This document shows positions 8,577 through 16,585 of a stretch of 64,000 nucleotides of DNA, piece after piece. Below the pieces are notes generated by a model. The model made no database searches, was not told where the DNA came from, and saw only the letters and a program-made list of their open reading frames with translations. Numbering within the stretch: the first letter of the stretch is position 1; each line of letters starts with the position of its first letter. Both the position numbers and the translations under genes were made by a program. This DNA comes from CAWGUU01 sp963825765 (GTDB taxonomy: Bacteria; Actinomycetota; Acidimicrobiia; Acidimicrobiales; AC-14), in assembly GCA_963825765.1 (NCBI GenBank), contig CAWGUU010000012.1:62001-126000 (forward strand), given 5' to 3'.

Positions 8577-9539
8577 TCAGCCGGTGGTCGACAGCTCGTA
8601 CACGGCGGTGGCCAGGCGGTCCTCCCACGACCAGTCCTCGACGAAGTGGGCGTTGGGCTCCACCATCAGGTTGTAGTACCACCAGAACATGTAGATGCCG
8701 AGGGTGACGAACGAAACGATCACCCGGGCCACGTAGTTGTGCTGGGCCTTGGTCGGTTGCGTCGGGGCGGGCAACGGCTTGCCGAGGCGCCCGTAGACGT
8801 AGGCGAGGTCGTGCTCGACCGCCCGCTCGGACCACGCGTGGCGGACGAGGTCACCGTCGATGAGGATGAAGGCGACAAGGTTGGCGATGCCGTTGCTCAC
8901 CACGGACAGGACGGTCCACACCGTCGGGTCGCGGAACTCGGTGGTCATCTGCTGCAGGACCCGCAGGTTGCCGGCCATCCGCTCGAAGTACGGGCGTAGC
9001 TCGTCGGCCAGCTCGGGGTCGCCCTGGACCTTCTCCCAGGCGAAGGCGATGGCCCCCTCGAGGAGGTCGAGCCGGCGGCGGTTGTGGTCTCTCATCCGGC
9101 GAACGAGCTGGTAGATGACGTAGAAGCCGAAGATCCCGCAGGTCAGCACCGACCACCCGAGCGCGGACCAGTACTCGAAGATGTAGTCCGACTGGTTGCG
9201 GGTCTGATAGGCGGCCCGGACCCGATCGGCCGCCGACTGCGCGGGCGGTCGAATTGGCGGCTGCGGGGCAGGGGAGTAGGGCGGCGGGCCGGAGGAGTAG
9301 GACGGCGGGGGCGGTGGGCCGCCCGGAGGGCGTGGGGGCTCCATCGGCGGAGGGGGAGGCTCCAGGGTCGGCGGAGGCTGGGGGTCGCCCGGCGGAGGCT
9401 CCATCGGCGTAGGGGGCTGGGGGTCGCCCGGCGGAGGCGGAGGAGGCTTCATCGGCGGCGGCGGCGGCTCGAGGGGCGGCGGCGGAGGTACCGGCGGGGG
9501 CGGGGGGATCGGCGGCGGTCCCGGCGGCGTGTCGCTCAT
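8577..9539 (-). CDS. Proline-rich membrane protein with DUF4234-like C-terminus
   Basis: 320 aa. Residues 1-100 are almost wholly proline with Gly/Glu/Met/Lys spacers. Residues 100-320 contain two paired helices: SALGWSVLTCGIFGFYVIYQL followed by RRMRDHN, and VSFVTLGIYMFWWYYNLM followed by EPNAHF, the arrangement of DUF4234 proteins. A soluble helical segment (LLEGAIAFAWEKVQG...) lies between. The proline tract probably faces the cytoplasm as an extended binding arm. The start codon is 26 bases from that of the divergent neighbour, so the two must share promoter DNA. Function unknown. Confidence 0.8.
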   Translation of the reverse strand: MSDTPPGPPPIPPPPPVPPPPPLEPPPPPMKPPPPPPGDPQPPTPMEPPPGDPQPPPTLEPPPPPMEPPRPPGGPPPPPSYSSGPPPYSPAPQPPIRPPAQSAADRVRAAYQTRNQSDYIFEYWSALGWSVLTCGIFGFYVIYQLVRRMRDHNRRRLDLLEGAIAFAWEKVQGDPELADELRPYFERMAGNLRVLQQMTTEFRDPTVWTVLSVVSNGIANLVAFILIDGDLVRHAWSERAVEHDLAYVYGRLGKPLPAPTQPTKAQHNYVARVIVSFVTLGIYMFWWYYNLMVEPNAHFVEDWSWEDRLATAVYELSTTG

Positions 9540-9565
9540 CGCCCGAGCGTACGCTGAACGACGTC

Positions 9566-10312
9566 ATGGACGACGGGAGCCCCAACGAGCAGCACGGCCC
9601 CGACCAGGCCACCGCGGCCGCGGCCGTGCCCGACGAGCTGCCCGCCGCCCCCGACGCCAGCGTGCCGGACGAGCCGGCTGGCGACGAGCGGCCCGCCACC
9701 TCCGAGGTCAGCCTGCCGGACGAGCCGGAAGGCGACGAGCTGCCCGCCGCCCCCGACGCCAGCGTGCCGGACGAGCCGGCTGGCGACGAGCTGCCCGCCA
9801 CCTCCGAGGTCAGCCTGCCGGACGAGCCGGCTGGCGACGAGTTGCCCGCCGAGCTCGATGTCACCGCCTACGTGGGCATGTACACGTTCCCCGACATCCG
9901 GCGGCGTCGGTGGCCGGGCTACATCTACCTGGCTGTCGCCGCCGGCTGCTTCGTGCTGTGGGCGCTGGCCCGAGGCGGCGACTCGGTCCTCGTCAACGAC
10001 GGGTTCCTCCTCATCGCTGTCACCCTTCTGGTCATAGGGGCCTACCACCTGGCCGCAGCGTGGCCCCTCGCCGTGCGCGACAGCGACGCCCTGGTGGCCG
10101 CCGTCCGCCAGGTCGGGTTCGCCGTCGGCCACGCCTCGGCCCAGCTGGGCTGGCGTGGCCTCCGCAGCCGGCCGACGTGGCGGATCCTCCTCTACTCCAA
10201 CGAGGAGCCCCCGGCCCGCCGCGGCCTGGTCCTCGTTGACGCGGTGGACGGGGACGTGCTCTCCCACTTCGTCGAGGACAACCCCGAGGACTGGTCGCAG
10301 TACGATAGGTAG
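9566..10312 (+). CDS. Acidic-repeat membrane protein of unknown function
   Basis: 248 aa. Residues 23-95 are built from a 17-residue unit alternating two versions (DELPAAPDASVP and DELPATSEVSLP, each followed by DEPAG). Two hydrophobic helices (about 114-130 and 146-168) follow. A C-terminal soluble domain begins AVRDSDALVAAVRQVG, contains WRILLYSNEEPPARRGLVLVDAVDG and ends EDWSQYDR. No family is recognised. No Shine-Dalgarno is evident before the ATG, so it may be leaderless. The acidic arm and the proline-rich arm of the divergent neighbour suggest, without proof, a related envelope function. Confidence 0.75.
   Translation: MDDGSPNEQHGPDQATAAAAVPDELPAAPDASVPDEPAGDERPATSEVSLPDEPEGDELPAAPDASVPDEPAGDELPATSEVSLPDEPAGDELPAELDVTAYVGMYTFPDIRRRRWPGYIYLAVAAGCFVLWALARGGDSVLVNDGFLLIAVTLLVIGAYHLAAAWPLAVRDSDALVAAVRQVGFAVGHASAQLGWRGLRSRPTWRILLYSNEEPPARRGLVLVDAVDGDVLSHFVEDNPEDWSQYDR
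9632..9846 (+). repeat. 51-bp coding tandem repeat (about 4 units)
   Basis: In-frame DNA repeat encoding the 17-residue acidic units. Alternate units are more alike than neighbours, giving a 102-bp higher-order period, which indicates duplication of a two-unit block. Confidence 0.8.
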
Positions 10313-10375
10313 AAAAGTGCTGGTCAGAGGCCCTCCAGCGCTAGCACACCGCACCTTCGGGTGCAATCCTCGGCC

Positions 10376-10590
10376 ATGCGTGCCAGCGCTGAAGTACTCA
10401 CCCTCCCGATGCCCGGCCCGAGCGCAGCGAACGCCGCCCTCGTGGAGTCTTGGACGCTCTCGCTTCACGGCAAGGCCCCCGTACCGTCCGGCACTACCTC
10501 GACGAGGTCCGGCGCTTCGCCTCGTGGCTGGCCGAGCACGACCGGACGCAACTGTGGTTTGGCCGTCTGGCCGAAGTGCGCCGGCAACCT
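10376..10590 (+). pseudogene. Tyrosine recombinase N-terminal relic
   Basis: Translation gives MRASAEVLTLPMPGPSAANA, then ALVESWTLSLHGKAP; after a one-base frame change in the CCCCC run near 10480 it gives RTVRHYLDEVRRFASWLAEH. This is the SAM-like core-binding domain of XerC/D-type integrases. No catalytic domain follows; the sequence becomes unrecognisable by about 10590. A broken integrase at the edge of an accessory block suggests past integration. Confidence 0.7.
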
Positions 10591-11082
10591 AAGGGTGGCG
10601 ATCGTGGGGTTGCTCTCCGCGGCGGCGCTGTAGCCGAGTCCGCGCCGTTTTCGTGCAAAGGCTGCGGCTGGGTCGGCAGGTCGATCGAGTGGCGAGGCAG
10701 GGTCGACCACGTCCTTTTTGCGAAGGAGGACTCCCCGGAGGAGCCGACGCGGTACGTAGCTGCCGATCGTGGTCGGCGAAGGCCGAGTCGCCAAGCCCCT
10801 GCGGTCGGAGGGAGGGGACGGTATTTCGGTGCGACCAAGCCGCCCAGGTTGGAGCGCCCAGGTCGGGCATTCGCGAGCGGGTTCCACCGGGGGCGATGCG
10901 GTCGTGCCACGGCCGCGAACTCATCGCGCTAGCGGGTGTCAACGGCGGGGAGGCGATCGGACGCCACGACTACCGTAGGTGGTCGTGCCTGATGGCTAAA
11001 GGGATCGCCACCGGGAAGCTGACGCGGTGGGCTCACCTCCTAATTTCAGGGCTCGGTTACTAGCAGAAGGGAACGCGCCAAC
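10591..11082. other. Gap without recognisable gene
   Basis: About 490 bases between the recombinase relic and the next lipoprotein gene. Short open frames on both strands show no family motif. It probably contains decayed recombinase sequence and the promoter for the gene at 11083. Confidence 0.5.
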
Positions 11083-12426
11083 ATGCGGTCTGCGGGGTAT
11101 CCAACTCGTTCCACTCGACTGATCACGGCGCTTGTCTGGGTCACGATCCTCGTCACTTTGACATCGTGCTCGTCGGATTCAAAGGACGACGACAGCGCTT
11201 CGAGCAGCACCAACGCCGGCGGTGGTGCCGCCGCGCCGGGCGCTCCGCTCATCGGTGAGCCGACGAGCGACGCGGTGGAGCCGTTGATCATCTCCGCCCT
11301 GAACGCTCCCATCCCGGTGAAGGGCGCCGACGACAAGTACCACGTGGCATACGAGCTGCAGGTCCTCAACGCGGCGCCAAGGACGGCTCGAATCACGCAA
11401 GTGGAGACGGTGACGCTTGACGGCAAGACGCTCTTTACTCTCTCGGGGGAGCAGATCGCGACTCTTACGCTCCTCGTCGGCGACGTGCCGGCAGCCCTTC
11501 AACCGGTGACGGAGATCCCTCCCGGGCGCGCCGTGTTCCTTCTTCTCGACGACGTCTACCCGGCGCGTGCCGACATCCCCGCGGCTTTCTCCCATCAGAT
11601 CAGCGCCACCTTCGCCGCCCCGGGGCCCGACCAGGCTCTCGCTGCGGCGACGCTCTTCCCGAACGAGGTCGTGGCGCGGGGCGCCGACATGGTGCTGGGC
11701 AAGGGCGAACCCCTGACGATCGGGCCGCCGCTCAAGGGCCCCAATTGGCTGGCAGCCAATTCCTGCTGCACGCCCTCCTCGCATCGCAACGCCGTCGTTG
11801 GGGTCAGGGGAGCACCAGCTGCTCGGATAAATGGTTCAGAGCGGTTTGCCATCGACTTCATCCGTCTCAATCCCACCCACTTGAAGGATCCTTCGCTGAG
11901 CCCAGCCGGAACGCCGTTCCCGTCGACCGACGGGGACCCCGCCACCAATGAGGGGTATGTCGCCTACGGAGAGCCGCTGCTGGCAGTAGCCGGCGCCACC
12001 GTCATCAACGTGGTGGATGGGGCACCCGACGCGGTCCCGCAGGTCAACACTCCAGGGCTGACGTTCCAACAGCTCGGGGGCAACTATGTGATCCTCGACC
12101 TCGGTGACGACTTCTACGCCTTCTACGCCCACGTGATTCGCGGGTCCTTCACCGTGCGAGAGGGTCAAAAAGTCAAGAGGGGCGACATCCTCGGCAAGGT
12201 GGGCAACTCAGGAAACACGTCAGAGGTTCACCTTCATTTCCACGTCTCACGCGCCCCGACGCCCCTGGCCGGCGAACAGTGGCCATACGTTTTCGATTCG
12301 TTCGGCGTCCAGGGCACGCTCAGTGAGAGCGGGGACGCCATCGTCCTTGACACCTCCACCCGTCGGCCGGGTCCGCGCACCGACGAGTTGCCCCTCAGTT
12401 ATGACGTCGTCAACTTCCCCGGTTGA
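11083..12426 (+). CDS. Lipoprotein with degenerate M23 (LytM-like) peptidase domain
   Basis: 447 aa. Signal peptide with lipobox TLTSC (Cys about 30) and a Ser/Asp linker. A first beta domain (EPLIISALNAPIPVKGADDK to LLVGDVPAAL) precedes a C-terminal LytM fold with AYGEPLLAVAGATV, GNYVILDLGDDFYAFYAHV, KVGNSGNTSEVHLHFHVS. The HxH of the zinc site (HLHFH) and the general-base His (YAHV) are present. At the usual HxxxD position the sequence is SERFAIDFIRL, so the first zinc His is replaced while Asp remains. Probably a surface-anchored cell-wall protein, with activity uncertain. A paralogue lies convergent at 12648-13943. Confidence 0.8.
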   Translation: MRSAGYPTRSTRLITALVWVTILVTLTSCSSDSKDDDSASSSTNAGGGAAAPGAPLIGEPTSDAVEPLIISALNAPIPVKGADDKYHVAYELQVLNAAPRTARITQVETVTLDGKTLFTLSGEQIATLTLLVGDVPAALQPVTEIPPGRAVFLLLDDVYPARADIPAAFSHQISATFAAPGPDQALAAATLFPNEVVARGADMVLGKGEPLTIGPPLKGPNWLAANSCCTPSSHRNAVVGVRGAPAARINGSERFAIDFIRLNPTHLKDPSLSPAGTPFPSTDGDPATNEGYVAYGEPLLAVAGATVINVVDGAPDAVPQVNTPGLTFQQLGGNYVILDLGDDFYAFYAHVIRGSFTVREGQKVKRGDILGKVGNSGNTSEVHLHFHVSRAPTPLAGEQWPYVFDSFGVQGTLSESGDAIVLDTSTRRPGPRTDELPLSYDVVNFPG

Positions 12427-12647
12427 CATGCAGCCAGCTTCATCCGCTCGGTCGATCTGGCGATGCGCATCGTCGTCCAGGCAGGGCTGGCGGGACGCTT
12501 CCGCTTCGTCGTCGGTCCCCTGCTCGATGAGTTTGCAGCCGTGCTCCGTAAGGCGGGCTGAGGCATGGCATACGTGGTACCCGCTCTTCAGCATGGCCAG
12601 AGGTACCACGCGGTCTCGCCCGTCGCGTGCGAACGCCACGCCCGGTG

Positions 12648-13943
12648 TCAAGCCGGCGGGTAGCTCGTGACGGACTCCGTGAGCGGGTACTGGTTGGTGC
12701 GCGGCCCAGCCGGGGTTGGGTTCGTCATACCGTCACTGGTCAGCTCGCCGTCGAAAACGAACCGGTCGATCTCGAACGGCACATTGTCGCCCGCGAGCGG
12801 CGCGATCCCCCGGAACATCTGGAAGTGGAGATGCGGCAGGAAGGTGTTCCCGCTGTTCCCGAGGCGACCGATGACCTGACCCCGCCTCACCTGGTCGCCG
12901 ACCTTGACGGTCACGGAGCCCTGCCGGAGGTGGTTGGACATCGCGTGCACACCGTTGCCCAGGTCGATGATGACGCCGTTCCCGGTGAGATTGTTGAGGG
13001 GGAGGCCCTCTGCGAAGCTGCCGGGCGGGCGGTCCTCGACGTCGGACACCACCGTGACGACGATACCGTCAGCGACCGCGAGGACCGGCTGATCCCATGC
13101 CAGATAACTCTCGTTCTTGGTCGGGTCGCCGCGGGTCTGGCCGATCAGGCCCGCTTCCTTGTCGATGAGTGGCTTGGCGTCCACATCGAGCCGGACATAC
13201 TCCAGGCCGTAGCGTTCCGTGCCATTCATGCGCCCACCGATGGGCATCATGAAGGCTCGGTGCCCATCCAGCTTGCAACAGCTTCCCGTGGTGAGCCAGT
13301 GATCGCCGGCCACCGGAGGCCCGATCACCAGCGGCGATTCGACTCTGGGCGTAACCACCCCGCCGATCTGTGAGGCTTGGGTCGGATAGAGAGCGGTCAC
13401 CCGGTCGTCGTCCGAGGAGACGGCGAAGGTGGCGCTGATGCGGTGGGTGATCTGCGGTGGGACGTCGGCTCGGTTGTCGTACACACCATCCAGCAGGACG
13501 AGGGCCACCCGCCCTCCCGGAATCTCCACCGCGGTTTCGCCCTGCGCGAGGGGCGGCCCGACCAGCAGACTGCGGGCCGCCAGGTCGTCGGCTGACAAAG
13601 AGGCGAGTACCTCCCCGGTGGGACCCCCCTCCAGCGTCTCGATGGTGGTCATCGTCGCCGGCCGCGGCGACGCGTTGAAGATCTGCAACTCGTAGGCGAG
13701 GTGGACCTTGCCGTCGGTGCCGTTGAACGGAATCGGATCCGGCGCGAGGGTCGTAATCACCAATGGCGAGATCTGGTCGATGTCGGTCGGGTAGCCCGGG
13801 TGGATGCCCGTCGGGCTCGCCGTGCCGCCCACCCCCGGCGTATTGCCGCTGGTGCTCTTTGAGCCGGAGCTCGAGCTGCACGCCCCGAGCAGAAGCAGGC
13901 AAACCACCGGGGCGAGCCGCCGGACAAACAGGTGCTTGATCAT
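12648..13943 (-). CDS. Lipoprotein with degenerate M23 domain (paralogue)
   Basis: 431 aa, alignable throughout with the preceding gene: lipobox LLGAC, HLAYELQIFNASPRPA, ISATFAVSSDDD, SCCKLDGHRAF, GNSGNTFLPHLHFQM. The HLHFQ motif keeps the catalytic His pair, but the first metal motif is TERYGLEYVRL: neither His nor Asp is present, so hydrolase activity is doubtful. The start is set at MIKHLF, with GAGAGG 9 bases upstream. Convergent arrangement with a 220-base empty gap suggests an inverted duplication. The tail ends PLTESVTSYPPA, like PLSYDVVNFPG of the partner. Confidence 0.8.
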   Translation of the reverse strand: MIKHLFVRRLAPVVCLLLLGACSSSSGSKSTSGNTPGVGGTASPTGIHPGYPTDIDQISPLVITTLAPDPIPFNGTDGKVHLAYELQIFNASPRPATMTTIETLEGGPTGEVLASLSADDLAARSLLVGPPLAQGETAVEIPGGRVALVLLDGVYDNRADVPPQITHRISATFAVSSDDDRVTALYPTQASQIGGVVTPRVESPLVIGPPVAGDHWLTTGSCCKLDGHRAFMMPIGGRMNGTERYGLEYVRLDVDAKPLIDKEAGLIGQTRGDPTKNESYLAWDQPVLAVADGIVVTVVSDVEDRPPGSFAEGLPLNNLTGNGVIIDLGNGVHAMSNHLRQGSVTVKVGDQVRRGQVIGRLGNSGNTFLPHLHFQMFRGIAPLAGDNVPFEIDRFVFDGELTSDGMTNPTPAGPRTNQYPLTESVTSYPPA

Positions 13944-14167
13944 GGCGTGCGGACCTCTCGTCGGCGGGCACAGTCTGCGTTCTCGGACCGATGATCCCGC
14001 TCTGCGCCGACGTCGAGGCCGGCCGCACGGCAAGGCTACGCCCTTCGGGTCGATGCCACCCCATTGTTTGCCGATAGCCTCCAGGCATCACCGCGTGGAG
14101 TATTGGGGTCGTCATCAGACCGACGAATCGAACACCTGCGAGGAACGACTCCGCTGATCGTCGACGT

Positions 14168-15403
14168 GTGCGACAACCGCCGGCCCGTCTCACGGCCCTT
14201 GCACTGGCGGTCGGGCTGATTCTGCCCGTGGTGGCCTGCTCCTCGCCGTCTAGCCCTCCAACCGCGGCGCCGTCGGAGCTGAAGCTGATCGACCAGGCCG
14301 CCATACAGGCTGCATTCGACACGACCGCGGCCGACCTGCTGGTCCCCGGCGCCATTGCTCTGGTGCAGACCCCGACCGGCAGCTACACGCTGACCCACGG
14401 CACGACAACGCTTGACGCCCACACCCCGCCCACTCTGGCCGACTCCTTCCGGATCGGCTCGGTCACCAAGACGATGACGTCCGCCGTCGTCCTGCAGCTT
14501 GTCCAGGAGGGCAAGCTCAACGTCACCGACCCCATCGACCGCTACATCCCAGGCGTTCCCAACGGCGCCAACATCACCATCGCCCAGCTGCTGAACATGC
14601 GCACCGGTCTGCGCAACTACCTCGAAACCGACGGGTTCGCCACGGCGTTCCACGAGGACCCGACCAAGGTGTGGGCGCCGCAGGACCTGGTCGCCTTGGC
14701 CTACGCCTACCCGCCGAGCTTCCCACCCGGCACGGCTTTCGAGTACTCCAACACAAATACCGTCCTGCTCGGTCTTCTCGCGGAGAAGCTCGACGGCAAG
14801 CCTCTGGCGACGGTCCTGTCCGAGCGGCTCTTCGAACCGCTGGGCATGACCCACACGGCGCTGCCCGACCCCACGACCACGGCGCTGCCCCAGTCCTCCA
14901 CCCGGGGCTATCAGTACGGGCCATTTCAGGTTGAAGACGAGGCGTTGACGCCGGACCAGCAGGCCGCGGCTGCGGCAGGAACCCTCAAGCCCAATGACGT
15001 GACGGCGCAAAGCTCCTCATGGGGCTGGGCGGCCGGTGGTGTCGTGTCCACCGCCGAAGACGTGAATACCTGGATCCACGCCCTCGTTGGCGGGAAGGTG
15101 CTGGGCCCTGCGGTGCAGCAGCAGTGGTGGGACAGCCTGCAGCCGCAGAACCCGGAAGCCCCGCAGCAGCTGTATGGCTACGGCATCGAACAGATTCGCT
15201 TCGGGAACAACCGGATCACGTTCCACGAGGGGCAGATGCCCGGCTTCAACAACATCGCCGCCGAAGATGCTACCAACCAAGTGAGCATCGTGTTGTGGGC
15301 CAACCGGGCCCTCTCACCGGAAAGGACCAACGCCCTATTGCTCCTGATAGAGCTGGTCGGTCACATCTACCGGACCCCGAGCAGTACACCCCCGTCGAGT
15401 TGA
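14168..15403 (+). CDS. Beta-lactamase-family serine hydrolase lipoprotein
   Basis: 411 aa, class C beta-lactamase/D-Ala-D-Ala carboxypeptidase fold. Lipobox VVAC near residue 24. Catalytic S-x-x-K is SVTK (about residue 98), the YxN equivalent is YSNTN (about 196), and the third motif reads HEGQMPG in place of the usual HxG. Likely acts on muropeptides or small esters at the outer face. GTG start. No linked partner. Confidence 0.85.
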   Translation: MRQPPARLTALALAVGLILPVVACSSPSSPPTAAPSELKLIDQAAIQAAFDTTAADLLVPGAIALVQTPTGSYTLTHGTTTLDAHTPPTLADSFRIGSVTKTMTSAVVLQLVQEGKLNVTDPIDRYIPGVPNGANITIAQLLNMRTGLRNYLETDGFATAFHEDPTKVWAPQDLVALAYAYPPSFPPGTAFEYSNTNTVLLGLLAEKLDGKPLATVLSERLFEPLGMTHTALPDPTTTALPQSSTRGYQYGPFQVEDEALTPDQQAAAAAGTLKPNDVTAQSSSWGWAAGGVVSTAEDVNTWIHALVGGKVLGPAVQQQWWDSLQPQNPEAPQQLYGYGIEQIRFGNNRITFHEGQMPGFNNIAAEDATNQVSIVLWANRALSPERTNALLLLIELVGHIYRTPSSTPPSS

Positions 15404-16176
15404 ACGCAGCTCGACCGCTCGGGTCGTTCGGCCACGTTATATAGGCCAAGCCTGAGGAGCGTGAATCGTCGCCTGAGTCAGTTCGGATCGGCTGATGCCG
15501 GGCATGGCCAGCCCGTGGCGAGGTACGCGTTCCGCGTTCGCCTCTCTACCGGGCGCTCGGTGCTCCTTCCGGCGTCACCATGCGTACCACCCTACGTCGA
15601 GGTCCTCGACGACCATCCGACGGCGCGATTCGGTCTGTAGGTCCTTCGAACGCCGCTCTCGAACATCGTCGGTTGCGAAGGCAGCGGCCCCTACTCGGTC
15701 ACGAAGACCGCTGGGCCGGTCCGGGTGTCCCTCGCCGATCAGGCGGGGCCTCACCTTCGCCACCAACCCGACGCGGCCTCTGCGTGCGTTCGCCGAGCCC
15801 GTACCGGCTGGCCTGTTCGGCAGGATTCGCCGTCACGGCATCACCGTGACGGTCGAGCGGCTCGATCACCTCCGACGAGCGTTGACGGCTGCGAAGGTGG
15901 GCGAGGTCCGGGCGTCCTGGGACGGTCGCCTGAAGGGCTTCTGCCACTGCCGGCGTGACTGGAAGGGTCCGGGCCGAGGTCGTCGGCGGGAATTGACAGG
16001 ATGCGTCGGACACCCTCATCGCTGAGGCCGGGGAGCAAGCAGATTGACCACTTCTGACGTGGTGACTAGCCGGATGTGGTCAAGTCGCCGCACACGCGTC
16101 GGCTCCCGCGAACCCAGGCCCGGGACCTGCCGATGGGGCGCGTGCGCATAGCCGAAACCGCCCCGAACACGCGCCC
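15404..16176. other. Gap with no supported gene
   Basis: About 770 bases of high GC without a convincing coding frame. Open stretches on both strands show no motif and overlap each other. Probably decayed DNA; I see no transposase or recombinase motif in it. Confidence 0.5.
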
Positions 16177-16560
16177 ATGACTCTTGGTCCTGAGCCCGAA
16201 GAATCGCTGTCTACGAACTGGAGTGCCCTGGCATCCGTGGAGTCGGATAGCTGGACTGTGATGCTGCTGTCCCTCAAGGCGGAGGGCAGCAATGGGAGCA
16301 CGGGGCTACCCGGCGGAGTCGTCGAAGGGTCCTCGAGATACTGGCTAGTGAGCGTCGAGTACCCGGGCTTGGCCGACTACGTGGCGGTGGCCGCTGAGGT
16401 CATGGGTCTCGACCTCGATACCGTGATGAAGATCGCTGACTCGGCTTGGTCGAACTCGGCCCTCCATGCTCCGGCGGCGGGTTTCGGCGACACCGAAGGA
16501 CAGCTGACCCCGGAACAGATCTCTTGTCTCAAACGCAGGTCTCGTGACTCTTGTAGGTAG
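16177..16560 (+). CDS. Small hypothetical protein
   Basis: 127 aa open frame with an uninterrupted globular-looking composition (YWLVSVEYPGLADYVAVAAE, then GLDLDTVMKIAD). Its stop lies 25 bases before the protease-nuclease start. Third-position GC is lower than in neighbouring genes, which argues either for recent arrival or for a chance frame. No family recognised. If real, it could be a cotranscribed partner (for example an immunity or sensor protein) of the protease-nuclease. Confidence 0.35.
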   Translation: MTLGPEPEESLSTNWSALASVESDSWTVMLLSLKAEGSNGSTGLPGGVVEGSSRYWLVSVEYPGLADYVAVAAEVMGLDLDTVMKIADSAWSNSALHAPAAGFGDTEGQLTPEQISCLKRRSRDSCR

Positions 16561-16585
16561 CGGCGGACGGCGACAGGAGAATTCC

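Noticed and set aside
10355..10380. tRNA-like 3' end next to the recombinase relic as an attachment site
   Set aside because: Only a vague resemblance; no cloverleaf can be folded and no direct repeat partner was found.
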